Assembly (NCBI GenBank): GCA_003833075.1
Contig: RIAY01000021.1
Coordinates: forward strand, 1 to 38,814
DNA length: 38,814 nucleotides
From: Muribaculaceae bacterium Isolate-036 (Harlan)
GTDB lineage: Bacteria; Bacteroidota; Bacteroidia; Bacteroidales; Muribaculaceae
Direction of reading: 5' to 3'
Within the stretch, counting starts at the first letter, position 1, and each line of letters starts with the position of its first letter. A program made the translations under genes and the position numbers. Below are positions 25,988-33,282 of this stretch, in pieces. The notes below the pieces were generated by a model. That model saw nothing but the letters and a program-made list of their open reading frames with translations. It made no database searches and was not told the origin of the DNA.

Positions 25988-27663
25988 TGACTTCGTCACT
26001 TTTTGATTGCTGAAAAATGCGCATGCTGAATATCAGGGGATTAGTGTAAGCGAAGGGTGATTTAGGGTGACGCAACCGAAGAAAATCACTATATTTGCGG
26101 CATGTTTGTCCGCAGAAAGAAGAACAGGTCGGGCACGACAAGCGTGGTAGTGGTCGACAAGCACGGTGGCAAGTTCAAAGAGTTGCACACTGTCGGCGTT
26201 TCATGCGATGAGACAGAGATAGAGCGGTTATGTCTTGAAGGCCGTGAATGGATTAAATCCCATCTCGGCATACGGGAGCTGGATTTTGAGGGTTCTGAGG
26301 GTGAAGACCGCGAAAGAGAGGCAGCCGAGGAGATGCTTTCAAACGTCGACTCCATATTGCTTAACGGAGCCAGGCTTATTCTCGACAAGGTTTATGACTC
26401 CGTCGGTTTCAATCAGGTAGGCGACGAGATACTGCGGCATATTGTGGTCGCGCGTCTTTGCCAGCCAATGAGCAAGATGGCAACGGTGGAATATCTCAAA
26501 AGCCATTTCGATGAGGATGTGAGCCTGAACAGGATATACCGTTATCTGGACAAACTATACAACACACAGAAGGATATCGTGCAGCGCGTCAGCGTGGAGC
26601 ATACGTTCATGGTGCTCGGAGGCCGTGTCGAGATGCTGTTTTACGACGTGACTTCACTTTACTTTGAGAGTTTCCATGAGGATGTGCTGCGTACCCCGGG
26701 GTTCTCGAAAGACGGCAAGACAGCAGAAACGCAGATTATTCTGGGACTCCTTGTGTGCGAGAACGGATATCCCCTGGCTTACAACATCTTCAACGGCGCG
26801 CAATATGAGAGCTGCACGATGATACCCATCATCGATGACTTCAAGCGAAGATTCGGCCTTGATGACTTCATTGTTGTCGCGGACTCCGGATTCATGATCA
26901 AGCGCAATATAGAGCTGCTACGCTCCGGAAATTACAGTTTCATTGTCGGTGCCCGCATCAAGAAATATGCCGGCGATGTCAGGAAGTGGATTCTGTCCTT
27001 ACCACACGATGAGGGCCTGTTTTATGAGAGGGCACTTGACAATGGAGACAGGCTCATTGTGACATACAGTTCCAGACGGGCCTCTAAGGATGCCTACAAC
27101 CGCAGCAAGGGTGTGGAGAGGTTGAAGAAGGCATATGCTTCAGGCAAGATAACCAAAGACAAGATAAACAGGCGCGGTTACAGCAAATTCCTTAAGATTG
27201 AAAACGATGTGGCCGTCAGTATAAACGAGGAGAAAATCAAGGAGGATGAACAATGGGATGGTCTGAAAGGATATGTTACCAACACAAATCTTCAACCCAA
27301 GGATGTGGTTTCCCAATACAAGGGACTTTGGGTTGTCGAGCGTGCTTTTCGCATATCCAAAGGCACAATCGAGACCAGACCGATATTCCATTTCACCGAG
27401 CGTAGGATTGAAGCGCATGTCTGCCTGTGTTTCATAACTTATAAGGTCTATAAGGAACTGGAACGAATCATCTACAACCTCGGTATGGACATGAGTGTCG
27501 ACAAGGTGCTGAAAATAGCGAAAACCATTACGACTATCCGACTGAGATTGCCATTGAACGGCTCAATGCTCACCCGTACAATGCTTCTGACTTCCGAGCA
27601 CAAGTCGCTGAAGCCACTTTTTGACCACTTTGGCGTTTAGGGTGACGCAATGACGAAGTCAGG
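25988..27663 (+). mobile_element. IS1634-family insertion sequence, complete
   Basis: The element is about 1676 bp with terminal inverted repeats TGACTTCGTCA at the left and TGACGAAGTCA at the right (13 bp if flanking CC/GG are counted). Flanking 44-bp direct repeats fit the IS1634 family, known for long and variable target duplications. A 15-bp direct repeat TTTAGGGTGACGCAA occurs near both ends (26061-26075, 27636-27650), possibly as transposase binding sites. Confidence 0.9.
26102..27640 (+). CDS. IS1634-family DDE transposase
   Basis: The protein has 512 residues and the family N-terminus MFVRRKKNRSGTTSV. It is a DDE/RNase H-fold transposase of the IS4 superfamily. The acidic triad is visible as FYDVTSLYFES (Asp near 181), VVADSGFM (Asp near 261) and ERAFRISKGTIETRPIFHF (Glu near 413). 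The frame is complete and uninterrupted, so the element may be active. A TATATTTG box ends only six or seven bases before the ATG, so the mRNA would be nearly leaderless. Confidence 0.94.
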   Translation: MFVRRKKNRSGTTSVVVVDKHGGKFKELHTVGVSCDETEIERLCLEGREWIKSHLGIRELDFEGSEGEDREREAAEEMLSNVDSILLNGARLILDKVYDSVGFNQVGDEILRHIVVARLCQPMSKMATVEYLKSHFDEDVSLNRIYRYLDKLYNTQKDIVQRVSVEHTFMVLGGRVEMLFYDVTSLYFESFHEDVLRTPGFSKDGKTAETQIILGLLVCENGYPLAYNIFNGAQYESCTMIPIIDDFKRRFGLDDFIVVADSGFMIKRNIELLRSGNYSFIVGARIKKYAGDVRKWILSLPHDEGLFYERALDNGDRLIVTYSSRRASKDAYNRSKGVERLKKAYASGKITKDKINRRGYSKFLKIENDVAVSINEEKIKEDEQWDGLKGYVTNTNLQPKDVVSQYKGLWVVERAFRISKGTIETRPIFHFTERRIEAHVCLCFITYKVYKELERIIYNLGMDMSVDKVLKIAKTITTIRLRLPLNGSMLTRTMLLTSEHKSLKPLFDHFGV

Positions 27664-27707
27664 AAATAATTCAAAAAAGGAGCCACAGGCAAAAAACTTG
27701 TGGCTCC
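27664..27707. terminator. 44-bp target duplication, right copy, acting as bidirectional terminator
   Basis: The hairpin GGAGCCACA/TGTGGCTCC keeps its T-tract on the plus strand (ATTTTTTAAT). On the minus strand it is followed by TTTTTTGAATT, so it ends the receptor gene transcribed toward it. It is identical to 25944-25987. Confidence 0.85.
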
Positions 27708-27735
27708 ATTTTTTAATATGATTTGAGAGATATTG

Positions 27736-29826
27736 TTATTTCAAGATTGCAGACCCGACAGTCCCTGAACCACTCACTTCATCGTGGTGGTCAACTTTCT
27801 TGCCGTAGCCGAAAGTGTATGATACAGCTAACGTGATGCGCCAATGCTGGGCGGTTGAGAACTCTTTGCGGTCAAAAGTGTAATATTCGCTTGTAAGGGT
27901 CTGATGCGATGATTCCCACGATGTACGCAGAAAGTTGTAAACCCCGGCTCTGATGTTCCAACCCTTGTCGCTCCAGCCAAACTGAATCTGATATTTTGCT
28001 GGGGTACGCTCGACTATACCGCTTTGTTCTTCCTGATAATGACTTGGTGTCATATACCAGCCCCAAAGATAGAATTTATCAAAATAATATGTGAGTTGTG
28101 CGGTGCATGTAAGTTCATTTCTTGTGCTTGCGTATGCTCCGGTAGTCTTTCGCAGCCAGTATTGCGGGCGCAGTTTGGCTACAAGTTTACCTCCGAAGAA
28201 TTTGGCGGTTGCGGAAACTCCTAACATACCGCTACGATAATTCCCGTCGTTGACATATTTACGCAACATAGTTCCTTCGGGAGCGGTAGGTGAATATATA
28301 GTTACACAACGATTGCCGAGCATATAGATGTATCCGTCAGCCGAAAGTTGCCATCTGTTGTTCGGGAGCCAAGTATAGGTCAAACCTGCATTATGGTAAG
28401 AATAATCTGAAAGTGTAGGTGTGCCCTGATACCACATAAGTTCGTCTTGTTGAAGCATATTAGGACTTTTCTGCGATGCGTCGGGAACATCCTTGCTATA
28501 ATTCCAGTTAACCTCAAACTGATGCTTGTCATTGGGAGAGTAAGTGGCATACGCAATCGCACGTGGAAAATTATCGTTCATGCGGCTGTTGCTAATATGG
28601 TTGCGTTCCCATACCCAGCCAAATTCTCCTCCAATATCCCATTTTTCAAGACTTAAATTATAATGTGCGCCGGCAGAATATCCTCCGACATTATATTTCT
28701 GACGAGATGGGGAGTCGCCGGAATAATCAATGGTATTCCAATTTTGTATGGAAGCCAGGTAGAAAATAAAAGTATTTCTCTTATTAAGTCTCCAATATAA
28801 ACGAGGATTTATCTGAAGGTGATGTGCATCTTCAGAGGCGTTGTTTGTAATGGATAAATCTTTACCGGAAGAATAAAAAGAGTAGGATTTATTTTTGCCG
28901 TAAGTGTAGATTGCCACAGCTTCAAATGATAACTTAGGAGAAAATCTGTAGGAATAATTACCATTATATGAGAGGGCCCAATTGTGGCTTGATTTCAGAG
29001 ATGTGGCGCTTGCATTAGGGAACAATTCGGAGGAATAGAGCAGTGAATTGACCGCATCATTGTGAGGTACATTTGTTAGGCTATAAGAAATGCGGTTTGA
29101 GATTCTTGCCTTGTCGCTGTTATATAAGGCTCGCAAGGCAATATCGTTGCTGTTGTTGCGGTATAGAGAAGAGTTGGTTTCGGAAGTCCGTTGAATAGTC
29201 TGCGGACCATTGCCATATAAATCCTCAAACCTGAATGTTTCAGTCGAGGCAGTGCCACCATGACGGTTTGTGAGATATATTTCATCGGCATACAAATCAA
29301 AAATCATCGACTTGTATGCCATTTTGGAGTAAACTTCTCCTTCAGTTCGGTTTACACCGAACCATTTATTGGCTGTGACTTTGGTATATCCACCCCATTC
29401 ATACTTCTGCATAATGAAGTTAATGGCGTAGTGTGCGCCTTGAAATCGTGGGTCAGTCGGGTGCAGATAATACTCAACCTTTTTCACATCTTGAGTCCTC
29501 ATTCCTTGCAGGTCTTGGGCGGTTGCAGGGAGAAAGTCAATAAATATTGAGACACCCTGCCCAGAAGCAGTCTTCACTGCCTGACCGATAGGATCGACCT
29601 CAATTTGGGGAATCGCCATCTGGCTCAAAAGGGAGATTGCATCGGCAGCAGCGTTCTTTTGACGAGCCATTGGAATATAGGTGGATATGTTCGACGAAGT
29701 CCGCTGATTGGAGGCTTCCACAACCACCTCATTAAGTTCTTTTCCCTCTATGCTATCCGGAATTTCTGTTTGAGCATATCCCAAAAGAGGAATAAGAAAC
29801 AACGAAGTTAGTATTACTTTACGCAT
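27736..29826 (-). CDS. TonB-dependent outer-membrane receptor-like cargo protein
   Basis: The protein has 696 residues. A signal peptide ends near GYAQ (about 19). A plug-like domain follows (about 30-140; ELNEVVVEASNQ, then VSIFIDFLPATAQDLQGMRTQDVKKVEYY). A long barrel (about 150-690) has alternating strands and many aromatics. It lacks an N-terminal carboxypeptidase-like domain and ends after a low-complexity tail rather than with an aromatic residue. The ligand is unknown and no SusD-like partner is present. It is cargo at the right end of the mobilizable element, downstream of an unusually long structured leader. Such transferred receptors could change nutrient uptake or sensitivity to phages and bacteriocins, which is inference. 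Confidence 0.83.
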   Translation of the reverse strand: MRKVILTSLFLIPLLGYAQTEIPDSIEGKELNEVVVEASNQRTSSNISTYIPMARQKNAAADAISLLSQMAIPQIEVDPIGQAVKTASGQGVSIFIDFLPATAQDLQGMRTQDVKKVEYYLHPTDPRFQGAHYAINFIMQKYEWGGYTKVTANKWFGVNRTEGEVYSKMAYKSMIFDLYADEIYLTNRHGGTASTETFRFEDLYGNGPQTIQRTSETNSSLYRNNSNDIALRALYNSDKARISNRISYSLTNVPHNDAVNSLLYSSELFPNASATSLKSSHNWALSYNGNYSYRFSPKLSFEAVAIYTYGKNKSYSFYSSGKDLSITNNASEDAHHLQINPRLYWRLNKRNTFIFYLASIQNWNTIDYSGDSPSRQKYNVGGYSAGAHYNLSLEKWDIGGEFGWVWERNHISNSRMNDNFPRAIAYATYSPNDKHQFEVNWNYSKDVPDASQKSPNMLQQDELMWYQGTPTLSDYSYHNAGLTYTWLPNNRWQLSADGYIYMLGNRCVTIYSPTAPEGTMLRKYVNDGNYRSGMLGVSATAKFFGGKLVAKLRPQYWLRKTTGAYASTRNELTCTAQLTYYFDKFYLWGWYMTPSHYQEEQSGIVERTPAKYQIQFGWSDKGWNIRAGVYNFLRTSWESSHQTLTSEYYTFDRKEFSTAQHWRITLAVSYTFGYGKKVDHHDEVSGSGTVGSAILK

Positions 29827-29892
29827 AATAATTCGGTTAATGATTTACCTTACAAGAAGCGTGAGCAACTATGTCACGTCTTGATAGGAGGC

Positions 29893-29987
29893 CCTGAGAA
29901 AGCCTGTGAGCAGATATAACAATAGCAGCCCACGCTATATGCGTGAGAACCACTATGCTTTCTCTGCTCGGTTGAAAGTTTCTCAGG
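29893..29987 (-). promoter_or_regulatory. Structured leader RNA of the cargo receptor gene
   Basis: The transcript from the promoter at 30059-30066 has a leader of about 220 nt. Within it CCTGAGAAA (29893-29901) pairs with TTTCTCAGG (29979-29987), GAGCAGA (29908-29914) with TCTGCTC (29963-29969), and CACGC-TATAT-GCGTG (29931-29945) forms a hairpin. GAGAAAGC (29896-29903) can instead pair with GCTTTCTC (29957-29964), giving a mutually exclusive fold. It matches no riboswitch class I know. Confidence 0.55.
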
Positions 29988-30058
29988 TTTCCTACCATAA
30001 GATAAACATAATGCTTCGTTTCCAAAATGTAGTGGAATGACCTGTGTCAATCCGACTG

Positions 30059-30066
30059 CAAAATTA
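30059..30066 (-). promoter_or_regulatory. -7 box of the cargo receptor promoter
   Basis: TAATTTTG on the minus strand lies about 233 bases before the start codon. No good -33 TTG is seen at the usual spacing. Confidence 0.5.
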
Positions 30067-30204
30067 GCGATTTTTTCTCAATGAACCGCTGTTCAGAGCC
30101 TCAAATCTACTGCGTCTAAGAGAAAAAGAATCGAATTAAATATAACTAACGCCCCTTAAAAATCCTAAAATTGAGCATCTGATTTTCGATTTCTCCAACT
30201 AATT

Positions 30205-30225
30205 AGTACACCACGAGTACACCAT
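30205..30225 (+). promoter_or_regulatory. Paired integrase arm-type sites, inner right end
   Basis: AGTACACCAC (30205-30214) and AGTACACCAT (30216-30225) are 11 bp apart. They lie 52 bases inside the core, in the same orientation as the pair at 18809. Confidence 0.7.
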
Positions 30226-30277
30226 CAATTTTATAATATCTTGTATTTCAGTACAGTTACGAACAATAAAATTAGAT

Positions 30278-30289
30278 AAGGTATGTTTT
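30278..30289. other. Inner element attachment core, right
   Basis: AAGGTATGTTTT is identical to 18685-18696. Confidence 0.75.
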
Positions 30290-30332
30290 GAGCTGCATGA
30301 AACTGATTTTGCAGCTCAAAACCCTTGCAGAA
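30286..30332. repeat. Half of a long hairpin split by the inner element
   Basis: TTTTGAGCTGCA (30286-30297) pairs with TGCAGCTCAAAA. CCTTGCAGAAT (30322-30332) has its partner ATTCTGCAAGG 11.6 kb away at 18678-18688. When the inner element is removed the two stems stack into one hairpin of about 23 pairs. The region 30333-30420 holds nothing recognisable. Confidence 0.75.
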
Positions 30333-30420
30333 TATTGGTTGGTCTTACTCCAAAGTCGTAAGCCCCGTTGCCGATTTCACACTCTGATTTTACCTTTTTG
30401 TTTTCATTATGATTGGCGGC

Positions 30421-30462
30421 AAAAAGAGAAAAGCCGACAAATCACATTGGACTTATCGGCTT
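30421..30462 (-). terminator. Terminator of the outer integrase
   Basis: On the minus strand AGCCGATA and TGTCGGCT form a stem (30432-30461) followed by a T-rich TTTCTCTTTTT, 22 bases after the integrase stop. Confidence 0.75.
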
Positions 30463-30483
30463 CGGGTTTGGTGGCTTTTCCTT

Positions 30484-31731
30484 TTATATCGGCACATAGT
30501 TGATTTCACCGAGGGAGTTGATCGCATCCTGTTTGAGACTGTCAACGACGCGGAGGTATCGCTCGGTCATCTTTATGGAGGTGTGTCCGAGGAGGCTCGA
30601 CACCGTTTTTATATTAGCTCCTTTGGTGAGGACGTTCACCGCGAAGCTGTGCCGGGCGCAATGCCATGTGATTTTCTTCTTGATGCCTGCTGCTTTTACC
30701 CATTTACGCAGATACAGGTTGCAGATGTTGTAATGCGGAAGTTTGAATATCCGTTCATCAAAGCTGTCGTTATCCGGCTCGCCGATCAGACGGATAAGGG
30801 TGTCGTTCAACGGAACGATTACCCAGCTCCGGCTGCTGTGGTCTTTTGTCTTTTGCTGCTGGAACCGCAATGTCTGGGTTGAATAATCCACATTGCGGTA
30901 GGTCAACTGGCTTGTGTCGCACCAACGCACGCCGGTGTATAAACCGAAGATGAACGCTCGGTGAATCTCCGGTTTCTCGCCTTCAAAATGTGTGGCTACC
31001 AGTTGTTGTATTTCCTCCGGCAGAAGAATCTCCTTTTGCAGCGTCATGTTGTCGTTTTTCAGCACGAAGCCACGGCATGGATTTTTCTTGATGAGGTCTT
31101 TGTCAACAGCCGCAGTAACCATACGCTTGAACATTCGAAAATAGATTTTCGGACCGTCGCCTGTTCCGTTCTCTTTCAGATACTCAACATAGGCAGCCAC
31201 CATGTCAACCGTCAGTTGTGTCATCTTAAGATTATTCCTGTAGAGAGAATATCTCGGCGTATCGACAAGAAAGTTCTTGAACTTTTGCAGTCCGTGTCCG
31301 AGCGTTATGCGGGTGTATTTGGTGAGGGCCGGAGATTTGATGAACTCGTTGCAGAACTCAAGGAAATCCTCGTCCATGTCTTTTCGGAGACGATAGCCCT
31401 CCCTGTCCTCCAAAAAAGATTGCTCACGTTCAAAACGTATCTTTTCTGCAAGGGCAAGAGTATTCTTGTTCTGCATACGTTCCTGCTGGTTGCGGGGATG
31501 AAGCCAGATATACAGATTGAGGTTTTCTTTCTTGCGGGAGTGTTTGATTTGATATTTCGGTTTACCCGCCATCGCTCCCTCGGTGTAAAACACCTGATTG
31601 CTGTCCTTGTCAAGCACAGGCGTTTCAGTTCTGCCGAGATAATATTCAAGGTAGAGGCTGGCACGTCCGTCGCTTAATTCTGACTGTCGGAGCTTGGGAT
31701 TCTGCTTCTTGCGATTTTCTATTTTTGCCAT
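30484..31731 (-). CDS. Tyrosine recombinase of the outer defence element
   Basis: The protein has 415 residues from the ATG at 31731 (MAKIENRKKQNPKL), 18 bases after a TATCTTTG box; a longer frame adds 24 residues without homology. The N-terminal arm-binding region (SDGRASLYLEYYLGR) and core-binding domain are followed by catalytic motifs YTGVRWCD (Arg near 267), HCARHSF, LLGH and MTERYLRV (Tyr near 391). It is related along its whole length to the inner integrase. Its place, about 230 bases from the right core, shows it catalyses movement of the 26-kb unit. The target is a protein-coding gene, and integration splits that gene instead of restoring it. Confidence 0.93.
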   Translation of the reverse strand: MAKIENRKKQNPKLRQSELSDGRASLYLEYYLGRTETPVLDKDSNQVFYTEGAMAGKPKYQIKHSRKKENLNLYIWLHPRNQQERMQNKNTLALAEKIRFEREQSFLEDREGYRLRKDMDEDFLEFCNEFIKSPALTKYTRITLGHGLQKFKNFLVDTPRYSLYRNNLKMTQLTVDMVAAYVEYLKENGTGDGPKIYFRMFKRMVTAAVDKDLIKKNPCRGFVLKNDNMTLQKEILLPEEIQQLVATHFEGEKPEIHRAFIFGLYTGVRWCDTSQLTYRNVDYSTQTLRFQQQKTKDHSSRSWVIVPLNDTLIRLIGEPDNDSFDERIFKLPHYNICNLYLRKWVKAAGIKKKITWHCARHSFAVNVLTKGANIKTVSSLLGHTSIKMTERYLRVVDSLKQDAINSLGEINYVPI

Positions 31732-31748
31732 ACAATTATAATTTTGCG

Positions 31749-31756
31749 CAAAGATA
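31749..31756 (-). promoter_or_regulatory. -7 box of the outer integrase promoter
   Basis: TATCTTTG on the minus strand lies 17 bases before the integrase start codon. Confidence 0.6.
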
Positions 31757-31837
31757 ATCCGAAGCATAATAATCTGAAAATCGCCGTTTACAGACCTTAA
31801 CATTTATCCTCTGACTACAGTACATAATCGAGGGTAC

Positions 31838-31850
31838 AAAAGGTGTACTT
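31838..31850 (-). promoter_or_regulatory. Paired integrase arm-type sites, outer right end
   Basis: On the minus strand AAGTACACC is followed by TGTACCC at an 11-bp step, a less perfect pair than the others. It lies 111 bases inside the core and about 107 bases before the integrase start. Confidence 0.55.
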
Positions 31851-31961
31851 TTTGAGAAAATAGGGTCAAAAGCAGGAAAATCCCCACAATATTGATAATT
31901 GCTATTGCATTGATAACAAGTATAATTAGCTCATTTGACTTATCTCGACTTTTCCATCAAA

Positions 31962-31976
31962 GAAATCTGTGAAATT
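31962..31976. other. Outer element attachment core, right
   Basis: GAAATCTGTGAAATT is identical to 5640-5654 and encodes NFTDF of the receptor on the minus strand. Confidence 0.92.
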
Positions 31977-32687
31977 ATAATATGCGATGTGCTTCTTTCC
32001 CTCTTTTTTGCTTGATGCGTTGATGATTGCAAGCATCGGAACGGAAACTACATCTATCCAGGATCTGCGGAATCCGGCAGCGAAAGCTGTCCTATTTTTT
32101 ATTATAGGTCCCGAGACATATGCGTTTGCACTTAACAATCCTATTGACACCCTACCGTGATACTTCTCAAAATCCGGTCGGGTCATTGAAATGTCTGTGA
32201 TTGAAGATATCCTACCTCCATATTTTGCCGGGAATGCAGCTTTATAGAAATCAAGCTTGCCAATGGTGGCAACATTGAAAGAGGAAAAAATACCTCCCAA
32301 ATGGCTTACCTGATACAATGGTAATCCCTGAAGCATAAAAAGGTTCTGGTCATTGTCTCCTCCCCTGACATATAATCCCGTTAATCCCTCGATTCCAGGA
32401 GACACACCGGGCAAGGTCTGCAAAGCCTTTACAACATCCGGCTCGCCAAACATCTCCGGAAGATTAAGTATCATCTGTCCGCTCATAGAGTGCGTACCCA
32501 TTTCCGCAGCCTTCAGGTTGCGTTCAGCATCGGTTCCGTTTACCACCAACTCCTGTAAGGTTTTAACTCGTTCGGTTGAATCATTGGTATTCTTTATCTG
32601 AGCAGAAGCATTATCTATACATCATATGGATAATAAGCAAATCAACAGCCGTATGTGATAATGTATGTAGTTCCAAAATTCATTCAT
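31962..32687 (-). pseudogene. TonB-dependent receptor, 5' part, with a stop codon in the signal peptide
   Basis: From the ATG at 32687 the frame reads a signal-peptide-like start (MNEFWNYIHYHIRLLICLLSI). A TGA at codon 22 (32622-32624) interrupts it, and it continues in the same frame (CIDNASAQ, then ELVVNGTD) into a TonB plug domain: DVVKALQTLPGVSPGIEG, LYVRGGDNDQNLFMLQG, and FPAKYGGRISSITDI. It ends in YYNFTDF at the att core. Past the core the frame adds 11 residues from the element and stops at 31926. The barrel continues at 4074-5654. The gene is therefore broken twice, by a nonsense codon and by the element. Confidence 0.88.
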
Positions 32688-32782
32688 GAGTTATATTCGT
32701 TTTGTGGAAAGTAAGAAATTTACGAAATTAATAATTTATTTTAAATTTATAATATTAAGATAACCTTTTATACAACATCTTA

Positions 32783-32965
32783 GAAACTGTTTAAAATTAA
32801 TTGTGAGGTTCATTGAGAGGATTTTATGAGGTGTTTTTACGAGTCGAAGAGGGAGCATAGCGGGCTATGTGACCGATGAGACTCGGTGAAAACAACCATA
32901 AAAGACCTCAAGGAAGCCGCAAGATTCACTATATAAAAAATTTCGAATTAAATTTAAACAGTTTC
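32783..32965. repeat. MITE, copy 2, with 3-bp target duplication
   Basis: GAAACTGTTTAAA at the left and its complement at the right are flanked by TTA on both sides (32780-32782, 32966-32968). It carries the shared hairpin core (about 32840-32890). No transposase is encoded. Confidence 0.75.
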
Positions 32966-32968
32966 TTA

Positions 32969-33075
32969 GAGTATGTTTGAATTTAACTTTCATTTATATG
33001 AAGAGGTGTTTTCGAGGGAATTTCACGAGTTGAAGAAGGAGCATAGCGTGCTACGCGACTGATGAAACTTGGGTA
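32969..33075. repeat. Truncated MITE, copy 3, abutting copy 2
   Basis: It begins GAGTATGTTTGAATTTAAC directly after the TTA of copy 2, resembling the end of copy 1, and carries the hairpin core (about 33025-33072). No right terminal repeat is found. The rest of 32688-33282 shows no gene. Confidence 0.6.
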
Positions 33076-33282
33076 GTGTTCCACTGAGTGTGTCTGAGGC
33101 GAGTTCACTCAAGCCTGTAGACCTCAGATGACGATGCAAATTTAATGATTTTATCTCATAGTTTCGTTGAGTGACGAAAAATTAGTAATTTCCCTCTAAA
33201 CCTCTTTCCTCAATGTCAAAGAGGGTGCGAAGAGTTAAGTTCTCTCCGTTATTTTCTATTTTACCGAAAATTCCGGGAATCT

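Larger units (their letters stand above)
18685..30289. mobile_element. Inner mobilizable element of 11.6 kb nested in the defence cassette
   Basis: The element is bounded by AAGGTATGTTTT at 18685-18696 and 30278-30289. It carries in order a tyrosine recombinase, KilA-N, an HTH protein, DUF3987, an oriT-like region, a MobV relaxase, an IS1634 copy and a TonB-type receptor. Both ends have the paired AGTACACCAY sites at spacings matching the outer element. Removing it rejoins ATTCTGCAAGG (18678-18688) with CCTTGCAGAAT (30322-30332) as arms of one long hairpin, which supports the boundaries independently. It has a relaxase but no transfer apparatus, so it is an integrative mobilizable element. 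Confidence 0.82.
5640..31976. mobile_element. Outer integrative element: mobile defence cassette of 26.3 kb with guest
   Basis: The element is bounded by the direct repeat GAAATCTGTGAAATT (5640-5654, 31962-31976) and splits a TonB-receptor gene whose halves rejoin in frame across it. It carries a tyrosine recombinase next to its right end and a type I restriction/abortive-infection operon. A second element (18685-30289) is inserted into it; without that guest it is about 14.7 kb. No relaxase or conjugation gene belongs to the outer element itself, so transfer would need help in trans. Both ends carry paired 11-bp-spaced recombinase-arm-like sites in the same orientation as the integrase gene. 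Confidence 0.9.

Noticed and set aside
29827..30058. Cobalamin or TPP riboswitch in the receptor leader
   Set aside because: The conserved boxes of those classes are not visible. Only the pairing pattern suggests a switch.
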